From Paenibacillus sp. USDA918EY (GTDB lineage Bacteria; Bacillota; Bacilli; Paenibacillales; Paenibacillaceae), in the NCBI RefSeq assembly GCF_009870825.1, contig NZ_WTWY01000022.1, forward strand, positions 1 through 64,000: a stretch of DNA of 64,000 bases, written 5' to 3'. The position numbers were made by a program, and so were the translations under genes. Below are positions 56,411 to 63,277 of this stretch, piece by piece (position 1 is the first letter of the stretch; each line of letters starts with the position of its first letter). Below the pieces are notes generated by a model, which saw only the letters and a list, made by a program, of their open reading frames with translations, was not told the DNA's origin and did no database searches.

Positions 56411-57480
56411 ACGATCGCGCCTCCGGCAACCAAAGGTTTGGCCGAAACTCCCGCCCCGTACACTCTGCCCCCGTCCGGGCCGAAATAAAAGAGCTGCTCG
56501 TACGGAACCGCAACGTTTACCTTGTTCGCCGACTCCAGCGGTTTCAGGAAGGTTTTGACGAAAAACATGCCGGCGTCCGAACGGATCTGATAAATGCTTT
56601 CGGCGCCCAAACTTTCGCGGGTGACGATGTCTCCCTTCAGCACGAGCCCTTCCACCGGCCGGTCCGGGTTCAGGATCCCCTGCTCGGGCCGGAAACCGAC
56701 ATAACCTACCGGACGGTCCGAACGGACGTCGAGCCCTTTCACGTCGCCCATCTTCATGACGTTCATCGCCGGCGTGCCGATAAATTGGGCGGTGAACAGA
56801 TTGGCCGGATCCTGATACAGCTTCATCGGGGAATCCGCCTGCTGGATTTCCCCCTTGTTCATGACGACGATCTCGTCTCCCATCGACATCGCCTCCACCT
56901 GATCATGGGTTACGTAAACGAAGGTGGTGCCCAGGCGCTTGTGAAGCTGGATCAGCTCCGTCCGCATTTGGTTGCGCAGCTTGGCGTCCAGATTGGACAA
57001 CGGCTCGTCGAGGATAAACACCTTCGGCTTTTTGACCATGGCGCGCGCGAGCGCGACCCGTTGACGCTGCCCGCCGGACAGGTTTTGCGGTTTTTTGTCC
57101 AGGAAAGGGGCGAGCCCGACGATCTCCGAAATATCCTTGACGAGTTTCTCGCGTTCGTTTCGGGAGACCCCCCTGTTTTTCAGGCCGAATTCGATATTGC
57201 CGCGGACGGTCATGGTCGGGTACAGCGCGTAATTCTGGAACACCATGGCGACGTCGCGCAGCCCGGGCGGCGTATCGTTGACGCAGGTGTCGTCGATCCA
57301 AATCTCCCCGCCGCTTTGCTTCTCCAGCCCCGCGACCATGCGCAGCGTGGTGGATTTGCCGCAGCCGGACGGGCCGACGAGCACCGTAAAGGAGCCGTCC
57401 TTAATCTCCAGGTTCAAATCTTGAATGACCGTTTCGTCCTTGAATTTTTTGCTGATTCCTTTCAGCTGGATTCGTGCCAT
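56407..57480 (-). CDS. ugpC: Sugar/glycerol-phosphate ABC transporter ATPase (UgpC/MsmX type)
   Basis: 357 residues. Walker A GPSGCGKSTT, Q-loop VFQNYALYP, signature LSGGQRQRVALARAM, Walker B VFILDEPLSNLDA, H-loop YVTHD, and a C-terminal OB-type regulatory domain (GYVGFRPEQGIL, KGDIVTRESLGAESIYQI). It is the only sugar-type importer ATPase in the window and might also energise the two ATPase-less importers. It overlaps the HAD gene by 19 bp. Confidence 0.88.
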   Translation of the reverse strand: MARIQLKGISKKFKDETVIQDLNLEIKDGSFTVLVGPSGCGKSTTLRMVAGLEKQSGGEIWIDDTCVNDTPPGLRDVAMVFQNYALYPTMTVRGNIEFGLKNRGVSRNEREKLVKDISEIVGLAPFLDKKPQNLSGGQRQRVALARAMVKKPKVFILDEPLSNLDAKLRNQMRTELIQLHKRLGTTFVYVTHDQVEAMSMGDEIVVMNKGEIQQADSPMKLYQDPANLFTAQFIGTPAMNVMKMGDVKGLDVRSDRPVGYVGFRPEQGILNPDRPVEGLVLKGDIVTRESLGAESIYQIRSDAGMFFVKTFLKPLESANKVNVAVPYEQLFYFGPDGGRVYGAGVSAKPLVAGGAIV

Positions 57481-58352
57481 TCGTGCATCTCCTCCTTCAT
57501 TTTCCGCTTCCGTATGGCGCGCATGAGCCGTTCCAGTTCATCCAGCGTCGTCAGCCGCAAGTCCCAAGCTTCGGAATCATGGCTGGGATAAGGGGAAATA
57601 AAGCAGGTCCGGCCCCCGATCCGTTTCACCGGATGCAGATCATTCCACGGGTTATCCCCGACCGACAATATTTCATGGCCCTTGTACCCCTGCCGCTGCA
57701 GGGATGTCAAATACGACTCCAGCCCCGCCGGCTTCCCCGCGCCGAAGCACACTTCTTCGAATATATGCCGAATCTGCATGAACTCCAAAAATTCGGCGCC
57801 CGACTCCGGATGCGTATTGGTCATAAGCACTCTTTTTTCCACGCCGAGCTCCCCGATCGCCTGCATCAAACCGCCGTGAACCTCGAAGCGGTAAGGAGCG
57901 GCAAGCATTTCCCGCCGCACCCTGTCGAAAGCTTCGCCCAGCTTTATGGCCGGCAGCTTGTATTTGAGGCTTAACATGGCGACGATGCCCCATGGATCGC
58001 CGATATGAAGCAATTCCCCGTCCAGGATGGAATCGAACTTGTACAGCTTTTTTCGAATCGGGACGGATGAACCGTCCCATGCGTATCCCCGCGCCAATCC
58101 GTCTTCCAGCCGGATGACCAGCAGATCGTCCTTCAGATGGTAAAAGTGGCCGAACCCGAAAGCCTGCTCCCCGGACCGGATCGCTTTCCCCATGCCGACC
58201 GCCGCCTCCGTATCCGCCTCATGCTCCGTTCCTTCCAGCAAATAACGGATATAGCGCTCCATAAAGGTATCTTCCTGATATAACGTGCCGTCCATATCGA
58301 AAATAACGACTTTGATGTCCTCGAACCAGCTGTCTTCCGTCATCTCGGGCAT
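57462..58352 (-). CDS. HAD-family phosphatase in the ugp operon
   Basis: 296 residues. Motif I VVIFDMDGTLY (nucleophile Asp), motif II MTNTHPES, motif III Lys in FGAGKPAGL, motif IV LSVGDNPWNDLHP. A ~120-residue cap sits between motifs I and II. AAAGGATC precedes the ATG. It lies between ugpB and ugpC and overlaps ugpC, so it is made with the importer. It could dephosphorylate the imported phosphoester or limit its build-up; the substrate is unknown. Confidence 0.85.
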   Translation of the reverse strand: MPEMTEDSWFEDIKVVIFDMDGTLYQEDTFMERYIRYLLEGTEHEADTEAAVGMGKAIRSGEQAFGFGHFYHLKDDLLVIRLEDGLARGYAWDGSSVPIRKKLYKFDSILDGELLHIGDPWGIVAMLSLKYKLPAIKLGEAFDRVRREMLAAPYRFEVHGGLMQAIGELGVEKRVLMTNTHPESGAEFLEFMQIRHIFEEVCFGAGKPAGLESYLTSLQRQGYKGHEILSVGDNPWNDLHPVKRIGGRTCFISPYPSHDSEAWDLRLTTLDELERLMRAIRKRKMKEEMHEWHESS

Positions 58353-58360
58353 GATCCTTT

Positions 58361-59680
58361 CTATTTGCCAAGCAGTTTGTTCGCTTTTTCAGCCGCTTGA
58401 TTCAGCGCGTCCTGCGGGCTTGTTTTCGGGTCGATGATCGCTTTTTCGATCGCGTCGCGCAAAATTTTGGCTACTTCCGGATAAGCGTTCTCCATCGGGC
58501 GCGGTCTGGCATATTGAAGCTGATCGACGGCAACTTTATATTGCGGGTATTGCTTGAAATGCTCCTGAAGCTCTTCGCTTTCTACAGCCGACGTGCGCGT
58601 CGGCAAATAACCGACATGTTTATGCTGGTAAATCGTGTTTTCCTTGGACGTCATCCACTTGATAAACTCCCATGCCGCTTCCTTCTCCTCAGGTTTGCTT
58701 TTCGACGTCATGACCAGCTGGCAGCCGCCCGTCGGCACGCCGTAATCCTTGTTGGCCGGCATAAAGGCCGTTTGCAGCTCGAAGCCGTTGCCTTTGGCGA
58801 TTTCCAGGCTTTCCGCCACGCCTGCCGTCGAATTGAACTTGAAGGCCGAAATTTGGTTTGCCCAATCCTTGTTCGCGGTGGCCCCCGCTTCATCGCCGAC
58901 AGGCATTTTGATCAGGCCTTCGCCGGAGAGCTTTTTCCAAAACTCGACCGGCGCGACTCCCGCCGCATCGTTGAATGCCGCTTGTTTGCCGTCTTCGCTC
59001 AGCATGTGGCCGCCGCTTTGGGCTACCAGCGCCTCGTAATACCAAATATCGACCGGAAGCGTCATGCCGAATTTTCCTTTATCCTTCAAAACTTTCGAAT
59101 ATTGCTCGAGCTCCTCCCACGTTTTCGGACCGGCAGGATCAAGCCCGGCTTCTTTCAGCATCGTCACGTTTTTGTACATGATCGGAGTGCTGCGCATAAA
59201 AGGAAGTCCGTACAGCTTGCCGTTGACGTAGGCGTTCCCCATCAATCCCGGGATGAAATCGTCCAGCTTCACCTGATCTTTGTCCTTTTCCACATACGGG
59301 GTCAGCTCTTCCAGCATGCCGGAATTGGCGAATACGCCGGTCGAGGCGATCTCAAGGTCCGTCACCGCCGGAGCGTTGCCCGCGGCAAACGCCGCCTGCA
59401 CTTTCGCGTGAAGGTCGTCGTAGTTGCCCTGGTGTTCGGCCACAACCTCGTATTTGTCCTGCGATTCGTTAAAGGTTTTGACCATGTGCAGCTTTGCTTC
59501 CTCGATTTTGTCCCCGTAGGCGTACCAGTATTTAATGACCACCTTTTTGGACGATCCCGCCGCTTCGGCCTGCCCCTCGACCGTGGCGCTATCCCCTCCG
59601 CCCGAACCGCAGCCTGCCAAAGACGCCGCCATGAAAGCCGCAAGCGTTAAAGCCGTTAACTTCTTCTTGAACACAGTCAT
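58361..59680 (-). CDS. ugpB: Glycerol-3-phosphate-type binding lipoprotein UgpB
   Basis: About 439 residues. The lipobox SLAGC follows the signal peptide. Body features include YWYAYGDKIEEAKLHMVKTFNES, GLPFMRSTPIMYKN, GVPTGGCQLVMTSK and VGYLPTRTSAVES, which fit UgpB-like family 1 proteins. ATG 59680 follows AAAGGGTGGAGG closely; GTG 59674 is an alternative with better GGAGG spacing. It lies downstream of a leader with a strong terminator, and of glpP. Confidence 0.83.
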   Translation of the reverse strand: MTVFKKKLTALTLAAFMAASLAGCGSGGGDSATVEGQAEAAGSSKKVVIKYWYAYGDKIEEAKLHMVKTFNESQDKYEVVAEHQGNYDDLHAKVQAAFAAGNAPAVTDLEIASTGVFANSGMLEELTPYVEKDKDQVKLDDFIPGLMGNAYVNGKLYGLPFMRSTPIMYKNVTMLKEAGLDPAGPKTWEELEQYSKVLKDKGKFGMTLPVDIWYYEALVAQSGGHMLSEDGKQAAFNDAAGVAPVEFWKKLSGEGLIKMPVGDEAGATANKDWANQISAFKFNSTAGVAESLEIAKGNGFELQTAFMPANKDYGVPTGGCQLVMTSKSKPEEKEAAWEFIKWMTSKENTIYQHKHVGYLPTRTSAVESEELQEHFKQYPQYKVAVDQLQYARPRPMENAYPEVAKILRDAIEKAIIDPKTSPQDALNQAAEKANKLLGK

Positions 59681-59720
59681 TCCTCCACCCTTTTTATTGT
59701 AAAATCGGCCCGGAAGCAGC

Positions 59721-59780
59721 AAAAAAGAAACCTGAAAAACTAACGGCAGCGAAAGCGCGGGCCGCAGCAGATCAGGTTTC
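59721..59780 (-). terminator. Leader terminator before ugpB, probable GlpP-controlled attenuator
   Basis: Minus strand: GAAACCTGA (59780 to 59772), a 36-nt GC-rich loop, TCAGGTTTC (59735 to 59727), then six T (59726-59721). A perfect 9-bp stem plus T-run, about 40 nt before the ugpB start and inside the glpP-ugpB gap, so it must be read through for ugp expression. In Bacillus, GlpP bound to glycerol-3-phosphate allows read-through of such leaders. Confidence 0.7.
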
Positions 59781-59809
59781 TCCAAGACTCCAACCGGTTT
59801 ATTTACTTG

Positions 59810-59838
59810 TTGATACCAATATAAAAGACAACTGTTAA
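59810..59838 (-). promoter_or_regulatory. Possible ugp promoter upstream of the attenuator
   Basis: Minus strand: -35 TTAACA (59833-59838), 17-nt spacer, -10 TATCAA (59810-59815). It would start the transcript about 20 nt before the attenuator stem. Moderate match. Confidence 0.4.
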
Positions 59839-59856
59839 ATCCGTTTCGGCAAAAAG

Positions 59857-60468
59857 TTAAATCTTCATCAATTTTCGTTCCGGTTTCCCCCACAGTTCGG
59901 GTCTGGAAGAAGAGATGGCCGTTGCGCCGTGGGTCAGGCAGGCCTCCGCATGGGCTTCCTCGTACAATAACCCTCCGGTAATAATCGGAATTTCCGTGAA
60001 CGACTTTACCCTGCAGATCATCTCCGGAATCCGCGCAGGCATCAGCTCGATGATGTCCGGTTCGGTTTGCGAGAGGCTTTTGGCGATATTGTCGAGCCCT
60101 TCGCTGTCGACGAGGAAAAAACGCTGCACGGTCAGCAGCCCCATTTTTTTTGCGTTTTTGACGATGCTCGTTTTGGTGGAAATCACCCCGGACGGCCGGA
60201 TGCCCTTGGCCAAATATTCCAGTCCGTACCGGTCGGTGCTGAGCCCGCCTATTTTCTCCAAATGCATGAATACGGGCAGGCCGTGTTCCTTGAATACGTT
60301 GACGTATCCCTTGACCACCCCGATATGCCCCGTCAGCAGAAATATGCCGCTTAGCTGGTCCCGTTGGCGGAGAGCCAGCTCAATATGCCGCGGGTCTTTA
60401 ATTGAGGCGATACGCTTATGCCTGGCGAGACCACGGTAAAACTCCTCTTTGGTTATCGCGTCATTCAT
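59857..60468 (-). CDS. glpP: Glycerol-3-phosphate-responsive antiterminator GlpP
   Basis: 203 residues, usual length. The TIM-barrel-like GlpP fold shows LTGHIGVVKGYVNVFKEHGLPVFMHLEKIGGLS, GIRPSGVISTKTSIVKNAKKMGL, RFFLVDSEGLDNIAKSL, IELMPARIPEMI and IITGGLLYEEAHAEACL. It binds glycerol-3-phosphate and leader mRNA to prevent termination. ATG 60468 has AAGGAGG upstream; the longer frame to 60570 has none. The terminator at 59721-59780 immediately downstream is its likely target. Confidence 0.92.
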   Translation of the reverse strand: MNDAITKEEFYRGLARHKRIASIKDPRHIELALRQRDQLSGIFLLTGHIGVVKGYVNVFKEHGLPVFMHLEKIGGLSTDRYGLEYLAKGIRPSGVISTKTSIVKNAKKMGLLTVQRFFLVDSEGLDNIAKSLSQTEPDIIELMPARIPEMICRVKSFTEIPIITGGLLYEEAHAEACLTHGATAISSSRPELWGKPERKLMKI

Positions 60469-60708
60469 CGGTTTGCCTCCTTCGCTGCATTCGAATACGG
60501 TATTTCCTTCATGTTTCTCGTTTAGCGGTTTTGCTTTGGTTAAAGCTCTCTTCTTTTCCATCTTACGCATAAAACGTTTCCCGACGGTTAAACAAGCCGC
60601 ATGGTTTTGTAAACGCGGTGAACAGGTTTGAGCTGACCGCAGCTAGGCTTGCAAAAACCTTCTTCTGGACCGGGAGGGCAACCTTGGGTCCAATCGCAAC
60701 CGTTAAAT
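60469..60708 (-). other. Upstream region of glpP
   Basis: 240 bp without a gene. It holds a weak cre-like sequence (TGTAAACGCGGTGA, 60608-60621, 12 of 14) and no clear promoter. Confidence 0.35.
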
Positions 60709-60745
60709 AAGGAAAGCCCGGAGCGCATCCGCTCCGAGCTTTCTT
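60709..60745. terminator. Hairpin terminator
   Basis: GAAAGCCCGGAGCG, loop CATC, CGCTCCGAGCTTTC: 14-bp stem with one mismatch. T-runs on both sides are interrupted. It would end transcripts from the aldo/keto reductase side. Confidence 0.55.
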
Positions 60746-60749
60746 AACA

Positions 60750-60975
60750 TTATATACGACGGCCGCCGCGTCCGTATGCCTTCGGCAGCTCCGGCTCGAG
60801 CAGCTTCAGCCTTGGCAGCCTATGCTCCAGGTCGTCCTGCATGTTGGTCCGCGCCCATTCCTTATGCCGGGATAACCCGCCCGGAACCGCAGGAATGCGC
60901 TCCTGCCTGCCTTAGCCGAATCCGTTTCAGCCGGTTGAAGATCCTTTCTCCGAAATCCGGATCGGGCGACTTTGG
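60750..60975 (-). pseudogene. Possible decayed gene remnant after the aldo/keto reductase
   Basis: On the minus strand, codons from ~60975 read APKSPDPDFGERIFNRLKR and run to a stop near 60868. A second frame then continues IPAVPGGLSRHKEWARTNM, then QDDLEHRLPRLKLLEPELP, to a stop at 60750-60752. Both halves look protein-like, and neither has a start with a ribosome site. This fits one short gene broken by a frameshift, or the 3' end of a lost gene. Family not recognised. Confidence 0.35.
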
Positions 60976-60979
60976 CGCA

Positions 60980-61918
60980 TTATTTCAAAATGTCCTCGAT
61001 GCGGTTCAGCACGTCTTCGCTCAGTTCCACGCCTGAAGCCTTGGCATTCTCCGTGACCTGCTCCGGACGGCTTGCGCCAACGAGTGCGCTCGCTACATTG
61101 CGATTGCGCAAAATCCAGGCCAAAGCCAGATTGCCCATCGAAATTCCGAGTTCGCCCGCAATGCCTTCAAGCTGCTTCACCTTGTTGATTTTTTCCTCGG
61201 TGATGCCCTTGCGCATCCATTCGAGTTTGGCGGCACGGCTGTCCTGCGGAATATCGGAAACCGACGTGTATTTGCCTGTCAGCAGTCCTTGCGCCAGCGG
61301 GCAAAAGACGACTTGGCCGATGCCGGAACGCTCGGAGAGCGGCATGATTTCTTTTTCGATGTAACGGTTGAACATGTTGTATTCCGGCTGGTTAACCACG
61401 ATGCGATCCAGCAAATAACGGTCGGCTACGCCCAACGCTTCCGCGATTTGAGAGGCCTGCCATTCGCTTACGCCGACATAAAGCACTTTGCCCTGACGGA
61501 CCAGATCATCGATCGCCCGGAGCGTTTCTTCCAGCGGCGTTTCGGCATCATGGCGGTGGCAGTAGAAGATGTCCACGTAATCATGCTTCAGACGCTTCAG
61601 GCTGGCGTGTACCTGTTCCATAATATGTTTGCGGGACAAGCCGCGGTCATTGGGACCGTCGCCCATCGGCCAAAATGCTTTTGTAGCAAGCACGTAGGAC
61701 TCGCGCGGATACGCTTTCAAGGTTTCGCCCACCAGCTCTTCCGCCGCGCCTTTTTCATAAACGTTTGCCGTATCGAAAAAATTGATGCCCAGATCATATG
61801 CCGTTTTGATCGAATTCACCGCATTTTCGCGTTCAACGTAACCGCCGTATGTAAGCCAGCTTCCCAAGCTGATTTCGCTGACCTTCAGGCCGCTGCCGCC
61901 CAATCTCCGGTATTTCAT
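60980..61918 (-). CDS. Aldo/keto reductase
   Basis: 312 residues, (beta/alpha)8 AKR related to Kv-beta/YhdN-type enzymes. Catalytic tetrad: Asp49, Tyr54, Lys80, His121. The NADPH-binding end has the expected GASRPEQV near 285. AAGGAGG precedes the ATG. Divergent from an HxlR regulator, with operator-like dyads over its promoter. Likely reduces reactive carbonyls or quinone-type compounds when induced; substrate unknown. Confidence 0.92.
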   Translation of the reverse strand: MKYRRLGGSGLKVSEISLGSWLTYGGYVERENAVNSIKTAYDLGINFFDTANVYEKGAAEELVGETLKAYPRESYVLATKAFWPMGDGPNDRGLSRKHIMEQVHASLKRLKHDYVDIFYCHRHDAETPLEETLRAIDDLVRQGKVLYVGVSEWQASQIAEALGVADRYLLDRIVVNQPEYNMFNRYIEKEIMPLSERSGIGQVVFCPLAQGLLTGKYTSVSDIPQDSRAAKLEWMRKGITEEKINKVKQLEGIAGELGISMGNLALAWILRNRNVASALVGASRPEQVTENAKASGVELSEDVLNRIEDILK

Positions 61919-61997
61919 TTTTCATTCCTCCTTGAGATAATTCAAGATCATTCTGGTTACACCCTACATTCTAAAGAAGTTCGTATCCGATTTGAAG

Positions 61998-62017
61998 AAG
62001 TGAAATGTTTTTCACTT
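61998..62017. promoter_or_regulatory. Dyad AAGTGAAA-N4-TTTCACTT in the AKR/HxlR control region
   Basis: Perfect 8-bp inverted repeat with 4-nt spacer, located at the expected transcription start of the leftward aldo/keto reductase promoter. Candidate operator. Confidence 0.5.
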
Positions 62018-62018
62018 A

Positions 62019-62027
62019 ATTATACCA
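62019..62027 (-). promoter_or_regulatory. Extended -10 promoter of the aldo/keto reductase
   Basis: Minus strand TGGTATAAT: consensus -10 TATAAT (62019-62024) with the TGn extension. There is no good -35; the large dyad at 62029-62062 occupies that place. Confidence 0.55.
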
Positions 62028-62028
62028 A

Positions 62029-62062
62029 GGATATCTAGTATACTTCAGTATAGTAGATATCC
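62029..62062. promoter_or_regulatory. Large dyad, probable HxlR operator
   Basis: GGATATCTAGTATAC, TTCA, GTATAGTAGATATCC: 15-bp arms, 14 of 15 paired. It covers the -35 region of the leftward promoter and a possible rightward TATACT -10 (62039-62044), and ends just before the HxlR ribosome site. The TAGTATAC...GTATAGTA core resembles HxlR/YodB-type sites. Confidence 0.6.
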
Positions 62063-62079
62063 CTGTGGAGGTGACCTTC

Positions 62080-62424
62080 GTGACAACGGCCAAAAAAGCC
62101 AGCAGCTATATCCCGAAAAATCCGGAGTTTATCGAATGCAACATCGAAAAAACGCTGGACGTGCTCGGCGGAAAATGGGCTTTTCTCGTCATCCGCGAAC
62201 TGTTCTGCGGAACGCTCCGGTTCGGGGAGCTTCAGCGGCGGATCCCCAGCGTGAGCCCGCGGGCTTTGACAAGCACGCTGCGCCATCTGGAAGAACATGG
62301 GGTGCTTGAGCGCAAGGTGTACCCGACGGTGCCGGTGACGGTGGAATATACGTTGACCCCCAAGGGTCAGGATTTGCACGGCATTTGCCATCAAATGAAG
62401 CTTTGGGCGGCGCGGTGGACCTAA
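62080..62424 (+). CDS. HxlR-family transcriptional regulator
   Basis: 114 residues. Winged helix typical of HxlR/YodB: TLDVLGGKWAFLVIRELFCGTLRFGELQRRI, SPRALTSTLRHLEEHGVLERKVYPTVPVTVEYTLTPKG. The conserved N-terminal Cys20 (FIECNIEKTL) could sense thiol-reactive or quinone stress, as in YodB. GTG 62080 has GGAGG 8 nt upstream; a GTG at 62065 overlaps that site. Divergent from the aldo/keto reductase it probably represses. Confidence 0.9.
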   Translation: MTTAKKASSYIPKNPEFIECNIEKTLDVLGGKWAFLVIRELFCGTLRFGELQRRIPSVSPRALTSTLRHLEEHGVLERKVYPTVPVTVEYTLTPKGQDLHGICHQMKLWAARWT

Positions 62425-62534
62425 GGAGCGTCCGCCCCCGTCCTGTTTTTGAACGGAACGGTGAAAAGTCCCTGTAAGCATCCCCGTCCCCATCCCCTTC
62501 TGCGTCGCACAGGAATTGGACTTGCCGGCTGCAG

Positions 62535-62563
62535 TTGACTAAATTTTGCCAGCATGTTATTTT
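62535..62563 (+). promoter_or_regulatory. Promoter of the TetR gene
   Basis: -35 TTGACT (62535-62540), 17-nt spacer, -10 TATTTT (62558-62563). The operator at 62571-62586 covers the start of transcription. Confidence 0.65.
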
Positions 62564-62570
62564 ATTTTTG

Positions 62571-62586
62571 AACTGACCAGTCAGAT
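62571..62586. promoter_or_regulatory. TetR operator 1
   Basis: AACTGACCAGTCAGAT: CTGAC-CA-GTCAG dyad just after the tetR promoter. It is 15/16 identical to the copy at 63229-63244. Confidence 0.65.
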
Positions 62587-62616
62587 TAACGGATTTGATT
62601 TTGCAGGAAAGGTAGA

Positions 62617-63201
62617 TTGAGCTTGAGCAAAGACAAAATTATACGCGCCGCCATCGAAGTGTTCTCCGAAAACGGCTACCATCGCGCGAGCATGGATGAG
62701 ATCGCCCTGAGAGCCCAGGTGGCCAAGGGAACGCTATATTATAATTTTCCGGGGAAGTCCGAACTTTTCAAAACGGTCGTCAAGCAAGGTTTCGAGGATA
62801 TTATGCAGCGAACCCAAGCCGACCTGTACGCCCCCCTGCCGCTGAAGGAGCAGATTTTGCGGATCATCCGCCATCATCTGGATTTGTTTTTGGAATCGCG
62901 CCATTTTTCGCATATCGTGTTTAACGAGCTTTCGAACGGAATCGAGCAGGATGTCCTGGAAGAGCTGAAGCAGCTCCGGCGGGAGCATCTCCGCTTTTTG
63001 GCGGCAATCTTGGAAGAAGGCAAATGCGATGAAAACCTGATCCGCGACGTGGACGCCAATTTGGCGGCGGCAAGCATCATCGGCACGCTGGAAAGCACCT
63101 GCAACTATTACCTGAACCATCCGGATGAATACACCCGGGACGATTTGGAGCATTTTGTCTTTACGATCATTACCCAAGGCCTGTTTATCTCCATCGATTA
63201 G
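62617..63201 (+). CDS. TetR/AcrR-family transcriptional regulator
   Basis: 194 residues. N-terminal HTH: IIRAAIEVFSENGYHRASMDEIA, RAQVAKGTLYYNFPGKSELF. The C-terminal ligand domain resembles TetR_C_33-type regulators. The start is TTG 62617 with GGAAAGG upstream; TTG 62623 is also possible. Two copies of one operator, before it and between it and the P450, indicate autoregulation plus control of the P450 gene. Confidence 0.9.
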   Translation: MSLSKDKIIRAAIEVFSENGYHRASMDEIALRAQVAKGTLYYNFPGKSELFKTVVKQGFEDIMQRTQADLYAPLPLKEQILRIIRHHLDLFLESRHFSHIVFNELSNGIEQDVLEELKQLRREHLRFLAAILEEGKCDENLIRDVDANLAAASIIGTLESTCNYYLNHPDEYTRDDLEHFVFTIITQGLFISID

Positions 63202-63228
63202 CTAGGCCTTCTTTTTTTCATGACCCAA

Positions 63229-63244
63229 AACTGACCAGTCAGTT
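63229..63244. promoter_or_regulatory. TetR operator 2, upstream of the P450 gene
   Basis: AACTGACCAGTCAGTT, a dyad of 7-bp arms around CA. It lies 33 bp before the P450 start. No separate P450 promoter is clear, so expression may come from the tetR promoter or from a weak promoter overlapped by this site. Confidence 0.65.
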
Positions 63245-63277
63245 CAAAAATCGCAAAAGAAAGTGACGGTGCTACGT

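Noticed and set aside
58397-59650. Rightward 417-codon open frame
   Set aside because: Antisense to ugpB.
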